64,000 bases of DNA, taken from the NCBI GenBank assembly GCA_965240325.2, contig OZ251247.1, positions 744,001-808,000 on the forward strand, read 5' to 3'. The notes below the pieces were generated by a model that saw nothing but the letters and a program-made list of their open reading frames with translations, was not told the DNA's origin and did no database searches. Position 1 is the stretch's first letter, and each line of letters opens with the position of its first letter. A program made the translations under genes and the position numbers. Shown here piece after piece: positions 50,140 to 59,679 of this stretch. Origin of the DNA: Rebecca billardiae RCC1528 (taxonomy: Eukaryota > Haptophyta).

Positions 50140-52798
50140 GCCTCAGCGCGGCGCCGCCGCGGCCGCCCGCGGCGCGGCCGCCGCTGCCGCCCTCCTCAGC
50201 GGCGGCAGTGCCGGCGCCCGCGGGCTTGGTGAACGTGGCGAAGCGGCCGAACACGTTGCCGCCGCCACCGCCACCGCCGCCGCCGCCCGCGCGAGTCCGG
50301 GCGCTACCCGCCCGGCTCCCGGACTCGGCGCCTTCCAGCATGGCCGCCGGGGGACCGGCCGCGTCGGCGGCGGCTGGCGCGCCGCCGCCATCGCCCTCGT
50401 CGCCGCCGTCGTCGTCGCTGTCGTCGTCGAGCATCCAGTCGAAGGAGAGGGGCAGCACGCTGCCGCCCTTGCCGCTGCCCGTCGGCGCCTCGCACGCCAA
50501 ATACAGCGACGAGCTGCGCGCACGGCCGCGTGCGCGCGCGCGCGCATGCGCGTGGGAGTGAGTGCGCGCGCGCGCGCGCGCGCGCGCGCGCGCCGGGGGC
50601 CGCCGCGCGCGCTGCCGCGCGGCGACCTCCCCGCGCGTGATCCACGCGCGCCCCGCGCGCACCCCGAGAGCATCGACGAGAACATCTCGACGCGGCACCA
50701 GCCGCGCCGGAGGAAGGTTCTCAAGTTGATCTCCGGAGAAGAGTTGTCGAGTCGTGTCGGCGGCGCGACGACGAGGAGGACGTGGGCGAGCGAGGCGTAC
50801 GCGGAGAGCGAGTCGATCGCGGCCTGCTGCTGCGCCGCGTTGCGCTGCGGGATCGACATGTAGTCGATGAACACGTACACCTCCGACGCGCGCCAGCCGA
50901 GCTGTTGCCCCAGCCGCTTGATCGCCGCCATGATCGTAAAGTAGTGCACGCCGTTCGGGTCCGGGTCCTCCGAGATCCACCTGCGCACAGCACAGGATGC
51001 AAAAAAAAAGAAAAAGCGCGCAGGCGGCGAAAAGGGGAAAAGGGACGAGCAGAGGATGAGACAAATGGGCGCGCGCGCGCGCGCGCGCGGCCGGGCGCGC
51101 GCGCGGGTACGCACTGGTGGCTGCAGAAGACGATGCGCCGCGTGAGCGCGAACTCGCGCGCCTCCGTCGCCGAGTCGATGAAGACCAGCCGCCCCTCGTT
51201 GCGCAGCTCCTCGTGGTGGCGCAGCTCGCCCAGCTGGCGCGGCAGGAGAATTGCATCAGAATCACGGAGAGGAGAGGAGAACAAAAGGACAGAGGAATAA
51301 AGAAGAAGAAGAAAGAATCCATCCAGATATAAATGCAAGCGCGCGGGGAAACGCAGGACGAATCATGACGGCGGCGTGGGGCGGACGCGCGGTGGGAGCG
51401 GCGGGCGGGGCGGGCCACGGGCGGCGGCATGGGCCGTCAGCCAGCGCGCGCGCCGCGCGCGGCGGCGGAGGGCGCGCGCCGCGTGTGACGCAGCTGGGCG
51501 CGCGCGCCAGAGAGAGATGGCCATCTCGCCGAGATCGCAATCTCGCGCACCTTGCAGAAGTGGCTGAACGGGCAGAGCACGAGCGGGAAGAGCAGCCGGC
51601 CCGAGTGCTCGAGCAGCGCGACGCAGTGCGCGTGCGCGCGCAGCCGCTCCGCGCGCGTCGCGTCGAGCTCCAGCTGCTTCGCGTGCAGATGCACCGACCC
51701 GTGGCCGCAGAGCACCAATTGAATTACATTTAATAAAAGCGAGCAGAGCGCGAGCTGCCACGGCGGCGGGTGCACGGAGGCGGACCCCCACGTGGCCGTG
51801 TGCGCGCGCATCGCGGCGGGCCCGGGCTCGTAGCAGTACTCCACGCCCACCATCCCCGTGTAGTGCGCGCCCACCGTGCCCAGCGCGAAAACGAACGCCG
51901 CGCCGACCCGCGGCCCGAGCGAGTCGATATCGTCACGCTGCGAGACGTGGGCGATCACGAGTAGCCCGGCGCCCGAGGCGAGCGCGGCGACGGCGACGCT
52001 CGCCACGACGAAGCCGGGGGAGAAGTCGAGCGAGAACGGCCCGCGCATGCTCAGCATCCCGAGGTAGTGCATCACCGCGATCCCCGCCGCGAAAATCGCC
52101 GCGCCCGCCAGGAAATGTCGGCGGCCGTCGACCGCGGTGCGCAGCAGCGTCGCGCGCCAGCCGAGCTTGGCGGGGGTGCCGGAGGGCGTGCCGCCCGGGA
52201 GCAGCTGCGCGGCGTCCGCGCCGCCCGCGCCGCCCGCCTCGCCCGCGGGCAGCGCCACGTGGATCGCCGTCGCGCTCGAGAGCACGGCCACCAGCGCCGA
52301 GGCCACCATTGGCGCGCTCGCAAAATCGTGCGGGACCGGCTCACCGGCTTCACCGCCGCGGCCGCCGAGCCTGAGCTGCATCGAGTGCATGCCGACAAAG
52401 TGCATGGCGAAGATGGCCGAGCCGCCGAGCGAGAGCCCCGCGCTGCCGAGCAGCACGTAGTACCACCCCGAGAAGTCCGCGTGCTCCAGCCGCACCTCGC
52501 GCGCGTAGATCATCGTCGTCAGTCCCACATACGACCCGGCGACCGCGATTGTGTAACTCAGCGCGACGAGCCAGCTGCACGGCCGCGGCAGGCAGGCAGC
52601 CGAAGGGCGGGAGTCCACGCACGCACGCGCGCGCGCACGTGCACACGCACGCGAAGCGGGCGGGCACCGGCCGGCTCGTGAGCGCAGGGCGGGCGGCGCG
52701 CGCGCGCGCGCGCGTGGCCGCGCGCGCGCTCGTGCGCCGCACCCATTCCACTCCTGTTCGAGGCTCATGCCCGGAGTGAGCACGCCGTCCTCGATCAT
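47103..52798 (-). CDS. MHYT membrane sensor fused to SHQW/DYxSIPQ domain, six exons
   Basis: Exons (minus strand): 52798-52743, 52574-51551, 51233-51115, 50980-50663, 50513-48520, 48355-47103; all phases close, giving 1587 residues. Residues about 18-330 form an MHYT domain: multiple membrane helices (WLVALSYTIAVAGSYVGL, FVVASVAVAALASGAGLLVI) with MHFVGMHS, VMHYLGML and HYTGM, the His/Met signature proposed in bacterial MHYT proteins to bind metal and sense O2, CO or NO. Residues about 360-505 carry RRIVFCSHQWISEDPDPNG, EVYVFIDYMSIPQRN, SLSAYASLAHVLLVVAPP and LRRGWCRVEMFSSML, a domain recurrent in algae and oomycetes, perhaps related to TIR or HET folds (inference). The rest is low-complexity Gly/Ser/Pro, with a short ordered stretch CCAHEHRRHGRQIPCDKRRL near the start of exon 6. 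The downstream function is unknown. Confidence 0.82.
48356..48519 (-). other. MHYT-gene intron 5 with tandem repeat
   Basis: Phase-1 intron joining MLFMFEG to DFTCCAHEH. Donor GTGGGT. About four imperfect copies of a 21-27 bp unit (CCGCGTATGTGTGGGTACTG type) fill 48437-48519. Confidence 0.8.
48988..49033. repeat. Telomere-like repeat inside an exon
   Basis: (TTAGGG)n-type sequence, with two GGGTTC variants, on the plus strand. On the coding minus strand it is read in frame as Asn-Pro dipeptides (RNPNPNPNPNPNP) within exon 5 of the MHYT gene. Exon 5 keeps phase without removing it. Confidence 0.75.
51234..51550 (-). other. MHYT-gene intron 2 with two palindromes
   Basis: Phase-0 intron joining FSHFCK to LGELRHHEEL. 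The near-palindrome CGAGATTGCGATCTCG (51545-51530) starts at intron position 6, and a perfect 14-bp GAGATGGCCATCTC (51527-51514) follows. Acceptor after a pyrimidine-rich stretch, GCGCCAG. Confidence 0.8.
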
Positions 52799-54824
52799 GT
52801 GGCCCGCACAGGCTCGGGCGTCAACGCGGCGCGCCCCGCGCCGCGCTCGTGCGGCGTGGGTGTCCCTGGCAGGGCTGCCGTGCGCCACGCGAAGGGGGCT
52901 ATTCTGGGGCGTGCGCGGGGCTGCTCACGAGTTCGCACTTCGCATTATTGGCCGGGGCAATAATTCCCGCTAATGAGCGCGGTTCCCAGGGGTGGGTCGT
53001 CCTACCTGTGTCGTTAAATCATAGAATGGGTCCGAGCGGGAGTGAGGGAATCTCGTTCGGACGGACGAAACTTTGGGTCGTGCAATATTCAAGTGCCTGC
53101 ACCAGGGCCGGCCGGCCGGTCTCATTTTGACGAGAGCCACGGTACTGGTAAAATGCTGATTATGATTCCTGGTGCCAGCCGCCGCTGCCACCACCAGTAC
53201 AGTTTACTATGCGATTTAACGTGCATACAATACGTACCGCTCATGATCAGGCCCGATCATTGCGATGAGAATCCAATGAAGCTCACATTTCATGATCATA
53301 TTCGAAGGTTTACCCAATACCCATCATGGTAACAATCATCGCCATCATTCGTGATGAGGAATGATGGGTGTGGAGTTCTGGCTTCGTCGGCGTTCGTCGG
53401 CTTGCCGATTCCCGTCGGTTCAAGCGCGAAGCTCCGCTCCCTGAGAATGATCGCCTCCACACTGCACCCCTGCCCGTCACCCCACACCCGCGTCGTGCTC
53501 GTCGCTGGTGACGCCGCGCCTAGGATCAGCGCGCATGCGGGCGGCCCAACCGAATAAAGAAGAGAGGGCGAGCAGGCTGCTCCAATGGAGTCCAGTCCCT
53601 TCGCCGAGACGGCACTGAGCTGACCCGCAAAGGCACCCGTTGCGGCACTCTGCTACATTATCACGGGCGCCAGCGGGCCTGCCTGCCACTACTCGGAGCT
53701 CGGCCCCGCCGTGGCGACGATTCCCGCAGAACTGGTAGTGCCTAACGGTGTGGCCCGCTGAGACATCCCAGCAAAGGCTGGGCGTGCACAGTGGTCCAAG
53801 CGCACGCGTACACCGAGTGGCGTAGCCGATTGTGCAGCCCAGCAACAGTCCGACTCGGCCGACGACGGCGCCGAGCACGGCCCGGTATCTGCCCTTAGTA
53901 CGAGCCTTTGCAGTGCGCCAGTGCAAGCTCGTGCACGCACGGGCGGTTGCGCCATGCCTTCTGTCCGCCCGTGCGCGCGTCACAACAGCCCGCCATGGCG
54001 CGCAAGCCCGTTGCAGCAATGGCACGCTGGCCAGTTCCATCTGATGGCCCAGCGACAGCTCGCAGGGCTGAGCGGATTAGCGGAGCACTGTGTAGACCCG
54101 AGGTACCGAGTGCCACGATCTGCGAGTACTGTGGCAAGGGCAGTTGGCGTCGATGAGCCCAAGGCAGCGGAGGGGTGGCTGAGCTGCCTGTGCGTCGCGT
54201 GCCCCCAGTCTAATATTTGCTGCCTCTGCATGACCTGGCCTGTGGCCTGCGTGTGGCTGCCAACCCGGAGACAGGCGGAGTCCGCCGAAGCCGCCGCCCG
54301 ACGTCTGCGGGCGCCACGCCTGCCGGCGCAGATGCAGATAGCAGAGCTGCCTGGCCGAGCGTCATAGTGCTGTCCGTGGGCAGTTCGGCTGGCCAGCGTG
54401 CCGCGCTCGTGTCGGGACCGCTCGGCTAGTTGTGCCGCGCCGTCGACTGGTGCCTCGCCCGGGCCGGCCTGGCGCAAGCGGAAGGCGGAGAGGCGGCCGA
54501 GATGGTGCTACCGTTTGTTGATGAAAATAAGAGACGCACCCAGCTCAGGCAGGCGAGATTGACGCCCGCCAACTGTCTCCGCCCATGAAGCCGTCGCCGT
54601 GATAGCGCCGTCGGAAGCCCGATTCGTTCAGCGCATCAGCCCGGGGCTGCGGCCGCCTCGCGGCGTACAGTACAGTAGTACCGACCGGACTTCCGGCAGT
54701 CCGGGTTGCGTCATTTCTCGTCACCCTTGTGTGGCCGTGCATCTCGCGGTCGGGACCAACTGCCTGTATTGATCGGTTGACGACGTCGCGTGGCATCCCG
54801 GCGCGCGCGCAGCTCGCCGACGGC
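52799..54824. other. Gene-poor region
   Basis: 2 kb between the MHYT-gene start and the carrier. 52996-53024 is a 29-bp block repeated exactly at 59871-59899. Frames between 53477 and 54480 on both strands give Cys/Ala/Arg-rich products without recognisable motifs. No RNA gene seen. Confidence 0.4.
52996..53024. repeat. 29-bp dispersed repeat, copy 1
   Basis: Block beginning GTCGTCCTACCTGTG and ending AATCATAG, identical at 59871-59899 in the same orientation, while the flanks differ. Confidence 0.6.
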
Positions 54825-55715
54825 ATGGACCCCCTGGTCGCCGACCTCATCGCGGGCGGCGCCGGTGGCGCGATCGGGGTCTTCGTCGGCCACCCGCTCG
54901 ACTCGATCAAAGTGCGCATGCAGGCGCTGCGGGGCGAGGCGCACCGGAGCGCATGGGAGTCGCTCCGCCATGCGCTGCGGACCGAGGGGCCGCTCGGGCT
55001 GTACCGCGGCTCGGTGCCGCCGATGCTGAACAGCTTCCTCGCGAACGCCGCCTTCTTTGCCGGCCACGGCCACGGCAAGGCGCTGCTGGACGGCCGCGTC
55101 GCCTCGCCCAGCCTCAGCTGCTTCCTCGCCGGCATGTACGCGGGCGTCTGGGGCGCGCTCACCGTTGGCCCGCCCGACCTGATCAAGTGCCAGATGCAAG
55201 TGGACCGCGCGCGCCCGGCGGGCAGCGTGTACAGGGACGGCTGGCACTGCGCGCGCGCGATCGTTCGGCGCGAGGGGCCCCGCGGGCTCCTGCGCGGGAT
55301 GGGCGCCACGCTCGTGAGGGAAGTGCCGAATACTGGGCTTTACTTTCTCGTCTTTGAAACGGTCGAGCCCGCGCTGGACGCGCGCTCGGCGGTGCTCCGG
55401 GGCGACGGCGCGACGCTCGTGGCGGGCGGGTGCGCCGGCACGGCCTCCTGGGCCTTCGCCATGCCCGCAGACGTCGTCAAGTCGCACATCCAGGCGCTGC
55501 CGCTCGACGCGCCGCGCGCGGAACGCACGCTCGCGCACGCGGTGCGCACGATCTACGCCGAGCACGGCGTGGCGCACTTCGTGCGCGGGATGGGGCCGTG
55601 CCTGCTGCGCGCGTTCCCCGTCAACGCGATCACGCTCCTCGCCTACTCGCGCTTGAAAGACCTGCTCGTGGCCCGCCCGTCCGATCATCACGGCGCGCTG
55701 CAGCACCTGCCATGA
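54825..55715 (+). CDS. Mitochondrial carrier family (SLC25-type) transporter
   Basis: Intronless inner-membrane solute carrier of 296 residues, the normal length. Three tandem carrier repeats, each with a signature: GHPLDSIKVRMQ (from about residue 22), VGPPDLIKCQMQ (about 118) and MPADVVKSHIQ (about 215). Each is followed by the second-helix signature region (EGPLGLYRGSVPPML, EGPRGLLRGMGATLVREVP, HGVAHFVRGMGPCLLRAFP). The N-terminal GGAGGAIGVFVGHPLD and the third-repeat Lys-Ser pattern resemble the carnitine/acylcarnitine and basic-amino-acid carrier branch; substrate not assigned. Start at ATG 54825, which gives the usual short pre-helix; the frame is open further upstream but only with non-ATG starts. 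Confidence 0.93.
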   Translation: MDPLVADLIAGGAGGAIGVFVGHPLDSIKVRMQALRGEAHRSAWESLRHALRTEGPLGLYRGSVPPMLNSFLANAAFFAGHGHGKALLDGRVASPSLSCFLAGMYAGVWGALTVGPPDLIKCQMQVDRARPAGSVYRDGWHCARAIVRREGPRGLLRGMGATLVREVPNTGLYFLVFETVEPALDARSAVLRGDGATLVAGGCAGTASWAFAMPADVVKSHIQALPLDAPRAERTLAHAVRTIYAEHGVAHFVRGMGPCLLRAFPVNAITLLAYSRLKDLLVARPSDHHGALQHLP

Positions 55716-56333
55716 TCGAATACGACGATACGAATCTGCGACCCGCCATCAGACAGACGAGTATTTAACTACGACAGCACTCTGTCGTCATCGTCGTCAT
55801 CATCGTCATACATATCGTTGTCATCTACTTTCATGACGATATATGGCGACTAGCTACGACCGGCGCCGGCGGCGGAGCGGACCAATAACGACTCGGCGCG
55901 CGGGGGCCGAGCAGTCGTAGAGTGTCGTACGTCGTCGTCATCCAATATATAAATAAAATTATATATATATATATATATATAATTTTATTATTATATATAT
56001 ATAATAATATATCAGTAACGGCGCCGAATCAGAACAATGCGCGTGCCATCAATATGATATACGATTGCGGTGACCTGCCGCGCTCAGCTGAGTACGGGCA
56101 GTGTCATCGTTAAGTCACGGCTGCAGCTCAGTGATATCATGCTGCAGCACATATATGCGGATGATATGGCATCGTCATGGCATGTACTACACTCTACAGT
56201 ACCCGCAGTACCGGGCGGCTGAGCCCCGGCCACAGCCAGTGCTGCTGCTTGGATCTGCTGATGATGTGATCAATCCGTCTGGGGCAGGCGGCACTCCAGG
56301 GCGAGAGTCGTGCAGCTGGCAGCACCCTGCTGC
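55716..56333. other. Convergent intergenic region with AT palindrome
   Basis: Lies between the 3' ends of the carrier and leftward copy 14. It contains a 38-bp perfect AT palindrome, 55952-55989 (AATAAAATT, (AT)10, AATTTTATT), and a further TTATTATATATA stretch. It probably holds the poly(A) regions of both genes. No gene seen. Confidence 0.5.
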
Positions 56334-57833
56334 TCAGCGGAACGCGGTCCGCAGGGACCCGGCCAATGCAGGCGTGGCCACGTGGCTCGGCTCGTCGCCC
56401 ACAGCCACAGAGCCAAGGCCGAGGCCGAGCGCGCCACCCTGCTCTCCGCACGCGTACACGTCTCCGTCCGCCGTCTCAAACAGCGAGTGCCAGTTGCCCA
56501 TGGCGCAGCGCACCACGCGCGCGTGCACCAGGGCGGGCACGCGTGTCGGTGCCCGCTTGGCTTCTTCCGCGCGGCCCGTGCCCAGCTGGCCGTGCTTGTT
56601 GTCCCCAAACGTGTGCACGCTGCTGTCCGCGCCCAGCACCGCGCTGATCCAGTAGCCAGCGCACGCGCGCACTGCACGCACGCCCGCCAGCGCCTCGACG
56701 CGCTTGGGCACGAGCTGGGTGGCCTCGTCGCCGTGGCCGAGGGGACCGCCGTCGCCCCAGCCGAAGGAGTGCACGCTGCCCGCTGCGTCCACCACCAGGC
56801 TGTGCACGTAGCCCGCGCTCACGTGCAAAGCGCGCACGCCAGCGAGCGCCTCGATGCGCCTCGGCGTGAGCAGCTGCTCCTGCTCGTCGCCGTGGCCGAG
56901 CTGGCCGCAGATACCGACGCCGCACGAGTACACGGAGCCAGCTGTCGAGAGCAGCAGCGTGTGCCACCCCCCGCCAGAGATGCCGCCCACACGCACGCCG
57001 TCCAGCGCCTCGATCCGCGTCGGCTCCCACCGCTGCTCCGTGTCGCCGTGGCCGAGCTGGCCGGCGTCGTTGTCGCCCCAGCTGTACGCGCAGCCAGCGG
57101 CGGTGAGCGCGAGGCTGTGCTCGACGCCTGCTGCAATGCATACGACGAGCTCGGGCTCCAAGCCGCGTATCGACTCGAACGTCCGACGCGTGGCCGTGTC
57201 TCCCAGCCCGAGCTGGCCGTCGCAGTTCTCGCCGCAGCCGTACACGGCGCCGGCCTCGCTCAGCGCGAGCAGGTGGATGCGGCTAGCCGCCACGGAACGG
57301 ACGCGCACCGCGTCGAGCGAAGCGACCCGCGTCGGCACCACGACCGCGGGTGAATCCGCGTGGCCCAGCGCTGACGGCGCAGCGAGCTCATCCAGCGGCA
57401 ACTCGTCCTCGTCCAGCACCTCCTCCTCGCCGCACGTGTGCAGCCCGCCCTCCGCGTCCACAAACGCGCTGAAGTTGCCGCCGCACGCGATCGGGCTGGT
57501 GTGTACAGACGCCAGCGAGTGCACGGCCTCGAACTCGAGCAGCAACTCGGTCCACGTGCACGCGCTCGGCGGGAGCACGGCCGGCAGCGCGCGCGCGTGG
57601 CCCCGCGCGCGTGCGCGCCTGCGCAGCGCGTGCTCGACCGGCGAGCAGCCGCCGCTCGCGCCGCGGAAGAAGCGCGCCGTGGCGTTGGCGGCGGCGATGT
57701 CGCGTAGCTGCAGAAAGTCGAGCACTCGCTCGATGCTCTCAGTGGGCAGGCCGTCGAGCCCCGGCGCTGCAGACGTGCGAGCGACCGCCGAGCGTGCCCC
57801 GCTCTGGCGCCGCGCACTGTGCGTCGTCCCCAT
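56334..57833 (-). CDS. F-box/RCC1-repeat protein, copy 14 (inverted)
   Basis: The only leftward member. 499 residues, intronless, starting MGTTHSARRQSGARSAV. The frame stays open upstream to 58460, but that extension would overlap the coding start of divergent copy 15, so I use ATG 57833. The F-box is divergent: LDGLPTESIERVLDFLQL, IAAANATARFFRGASGG. Blades: SRIHLLAL, GVEHSLAL, GGWHTLLL, GYVHSLVV and GYWISAVL, with the last core GNWHSLFE. The central blades and C-terminus (ATPALAGSLRTAFR) are closest to copy 6 (shared DEDELPLDELAAPSALGHADSP), although copy 6 lies 30 kb away in the opposite orientation, so this copy arose by inverted transposition or duplication from the main array. Confidence 0.9.
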   Translation of the reverse strand: MGTTHSARRQSGARSAVARTSAAPGLDGLPTESIERVLDFLQLRDIAAANATARFFRGASGGCSPVEHALRRRARARGHARALPAVLPPSACTWTELLLEFEAVHSLASVHTSPIACGGNFSAFVDAEGGLHTCGEEEVLDEDELPLDELAAPSALGHADSPAVVVPTRVASLDAVRVRSVAASRIHLLALSEAGAVYGCGENCDGQLGLGDTATRRTFESIRGLEPELVVCIAAGVEHSLALTAAGCAYSWGDNDAGQLGHGDTEQRWEPTRIEALDGVRVGGISGGGWHTLLLSTAGSVYSCGVGICGQLGHGDEQEQLLTPRRIEALAGVRALHVSAGYVHSLVVDAAGSVHSFGWGDGGPLGHGDEATQLVPKRVEALAGVRAVRACAGYWISAVLGADSSVHTFGDNKHGQLGTGRAEEAKRAPTRVPALVHARVVRCAMGNWHSLFETADGDVYACGEQGGALGLGLGSVAVGDEPSHVATPALAGSLRTAFR

Positions 57834-57954
57834 GGGAGCCGCGGCAACCAAAAGATTCCAGATTTCCAGGCTGAGGTTGCTCAGTGAGGTGTGACCAACC
57901 GTCGCCGCTGCCACTGCGGGGGCGCTCGGCGCCAAGCAAAGCCTCGCGGGCACG
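57834..57954. promoter_or_regulatory. Bidirectional promoter interval between copies 14 and 15
   Basis: Only 121 bp separate the two divergent ATGs, so both promoters must overlap here unless the 5' UTRs are extremely short. No obvious TATA-like block; the interval contains GGTTGCTCAGTGAGGTGTGA and C-rich stretches. The AATAAATAATAAA element of the main array is absent. Confidence 0.5.
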
Positions 57955-59679
57955 ATGGACTCGCCCATGGCGCTTGCGTCGACGCCAGGCGACGCCGCGT
58001 CTACTCGGCGTGGGGCGCATGAGCAGGCCAGCGCCTTGCAGCCGCTGGCGCTGCTCGCGGGCGGCGCGGAGGTGGCGGCTGGGACGGACGTCGCCATGGA
58101 AGCCGCCCCCTCATTCGGAGGCCGGGTCTGGGCGCAGTGCGGCAGCACGCCCGCGCTGGAGGCATCGGCCCCGGCGCTCGCAGCCCTGCCTCTCGACCTC
58201 ATCGTGCGCGTGCTCTCCCATCTCGGCAGCGCGCGTGACCTCGCCGCCGCCAACGCCGCCTCGCGCCTCTTCCGCGGCGCGCCCGGCGAGTGCTCGCCGG
58301 TCGAGCGCGCGCTGCGCGAGTGTGCGCGAGCGCGTGGGCACGAGCGTGCGCTGCCCGCGACGCTGCCGACCGGCGCGTGCACGTGGACGGAGGAGCTGCT
58401 GGGGCGCGAGCGTGTGCTCGAGCTGAGCGCGCCGCACTGCTGCGTCGTGGCGTGCAGCACTGGTTACGATGTCGACTTCAGCGCGTTTGTGGACGCGGAG
58501 GGCGGGCTGCACACGTGCGGCGAGGAGGTGGGGTGGGACGAGGACGGGCTGCGCACGGGCTTTTTGCACGCCGCTCTTGCGCATGGCGGAGATGCCGCTG
58601 CGCCGCCCGTGCTCGTGCCGACGCGCGTCGCCTCGCTCAGCGCAGTGCGCGTGCGCTCCGTGGCCGCAGGCAGTGACCACCTGCTCGCGCTGAGCGATGC
58701 TGGGACGGTGTACGCGTGCGGCGCCAACCGCTTCGGCCAGCTCGGGCTGGGGGACACGGGCACTCGGTGGGCGTTCGAGCTGATTCGTGGTCTGGAGGCC
58801 CAGCGCGTGGCATGCATAGCTGCTGGCTCCTACCACAGCCTCGCGCTCACCGCCGCTGGCTGCGCGTACAGCTGGGGCAACAATGGGCACGGCCAGCTCG
58901 GCCACGGCGATATTGAGTGCCGGCGGGAGCCGACACAAATCGAGGCGCTGGGCGGCGTGCGCGTGGCTGGGGTGGCCGCAGGGGACGGCCACATGCTGCT
59001 GCTGTCCATCGCTGGCTCAGTCTACTCGTGCGGCCACGGCAACTGCGGCCAGCTCGGCCACGGCGACCAGCAGGATCAGCACACGCCGAGGCGGATCGAG
59101 GCGCTCGCGGGCGTGCGCGCCGTGCACGTGAGCGCGGGCATGAGGCACAGCCTGGTGGTGGACGCGGATGGTGCCGTGCGCTCGTTCGGCTCGGGTACCC
59201 AGCACGAGCTTGGGCTCGGCGACACGCGTATGCAGGCGACGCCGACCCCCATCGAGGCCTTTGCAGCAGACGTGCGCGCCGTGCGCGCGTGCGCTGGCCG
59301 CTTCAGCAGTGCGGTGCTGGGCGCGGACGGCAGCGTGCACACGTTTGGGTCCAACTCGTGTGCCCAGCTAGGGCTTGGCCACGCGTCAGTTGTGCCGATG
59401 CCGACCTGTGTGCACGCCCTCTCGCGCGAGCGCGTGGTCGGCTGCGCACTCGGCGATGGGCACGCGCTGTACGTGACAGCTGAGGGCGCAGCGTACTCGT
59501 GCGGCCTGCAGACGGCAGCGCTCGGACACGGCGGCGCGCTTCCAGCGTCTGCGGTCGTCGTCAGCGTGCCGGCGGAATTCTTCGGCGATCCGTCTACTGT
59601 GGACGGCACGGCGGTGGCCACGCCCTTGCAGATCGCGCAGCTCCAGCCGCTGCTGCGCGGATGTTCGGTGGAGCAGTGA
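57955..59679 (+). CDS. F-box/RCC1-repeat protein, copy 15
   Basis: Intronless, 574 residues, the third subfamily together with copy 16. It has an N-terminal extension of about 75 residues before the F-box (MDSPMALASTPGDAASTRRG ... VAAGTDVAMEAAPSFGG), then APALAALPLDLIVRVLSHLG, DLAAANAASRLFRG. Blades: GSDHLLAL, GSYHSLAL, GDGHMLLL (Met replacing Thr), GMRHSLVV and GRFSSAVL, with the last core GDGHALYV. The C-terminal tail is longer than in other subfamilies, with ALPASAVVVSVPAEFFGD and LQIAQLQPLLRGCSVEQ. Its divergent neighbour is copy 14. Confidence 0.9.
   Translation: MDSPMALASTPGDAASTRRGAHEQASALQPLALLAGGAEVAAGTDVAMEAAPSFGGRVWAQCGSTPALEASAPALAALPLDLIVRVLSHLGSARDLAAANAASRLFRGAPGECSPVERALRECARARGHERALPATLPTGACTWTEELLGRERVLELSAPHCCVVACSTGYDVDFSAFVDAEGGLHTCGEEVGWDEDGLRTGFLHAALAHGGDAAAPPVLVPTRVASLSAVRVRSVAAGSDHLLALSDAGTVYACGANRFGQLGLGDTGTRWAFELIRGLEAQRVACIAAGSYHSLALTAAGCAYSWGNNGHGQLGHGDIECRREPTQIEALGGVRVAGVAAGDGHMLLLSIAGSVYSCGHGNCGQLGHGDQQDQHTPRRIEALAGVRAVHVSAGMRHSLVVDADGAVRSFGSGTQHELGLGDTRMQATPTPIEAFAADVRAVRACAGRFSSAVLGADGSVHTFGSNSCAQLGLGHASVVPMPTCVHALSRERVVGCALGDGHALYVTAEGAAYSCGLQTAALGHGGALPASAVVVSVPAEFFGDPSTVDGTAVATPLQIAQLQPLLRGCSVEQ

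Noticed and set aside
57834-58460. N-terminal extension of leftward copy 14 to 58460
   Set aside because: It overlaps the F-box coding region of copy 15 on the other strand and reads as its antisense; the conserved start context is at 57833.
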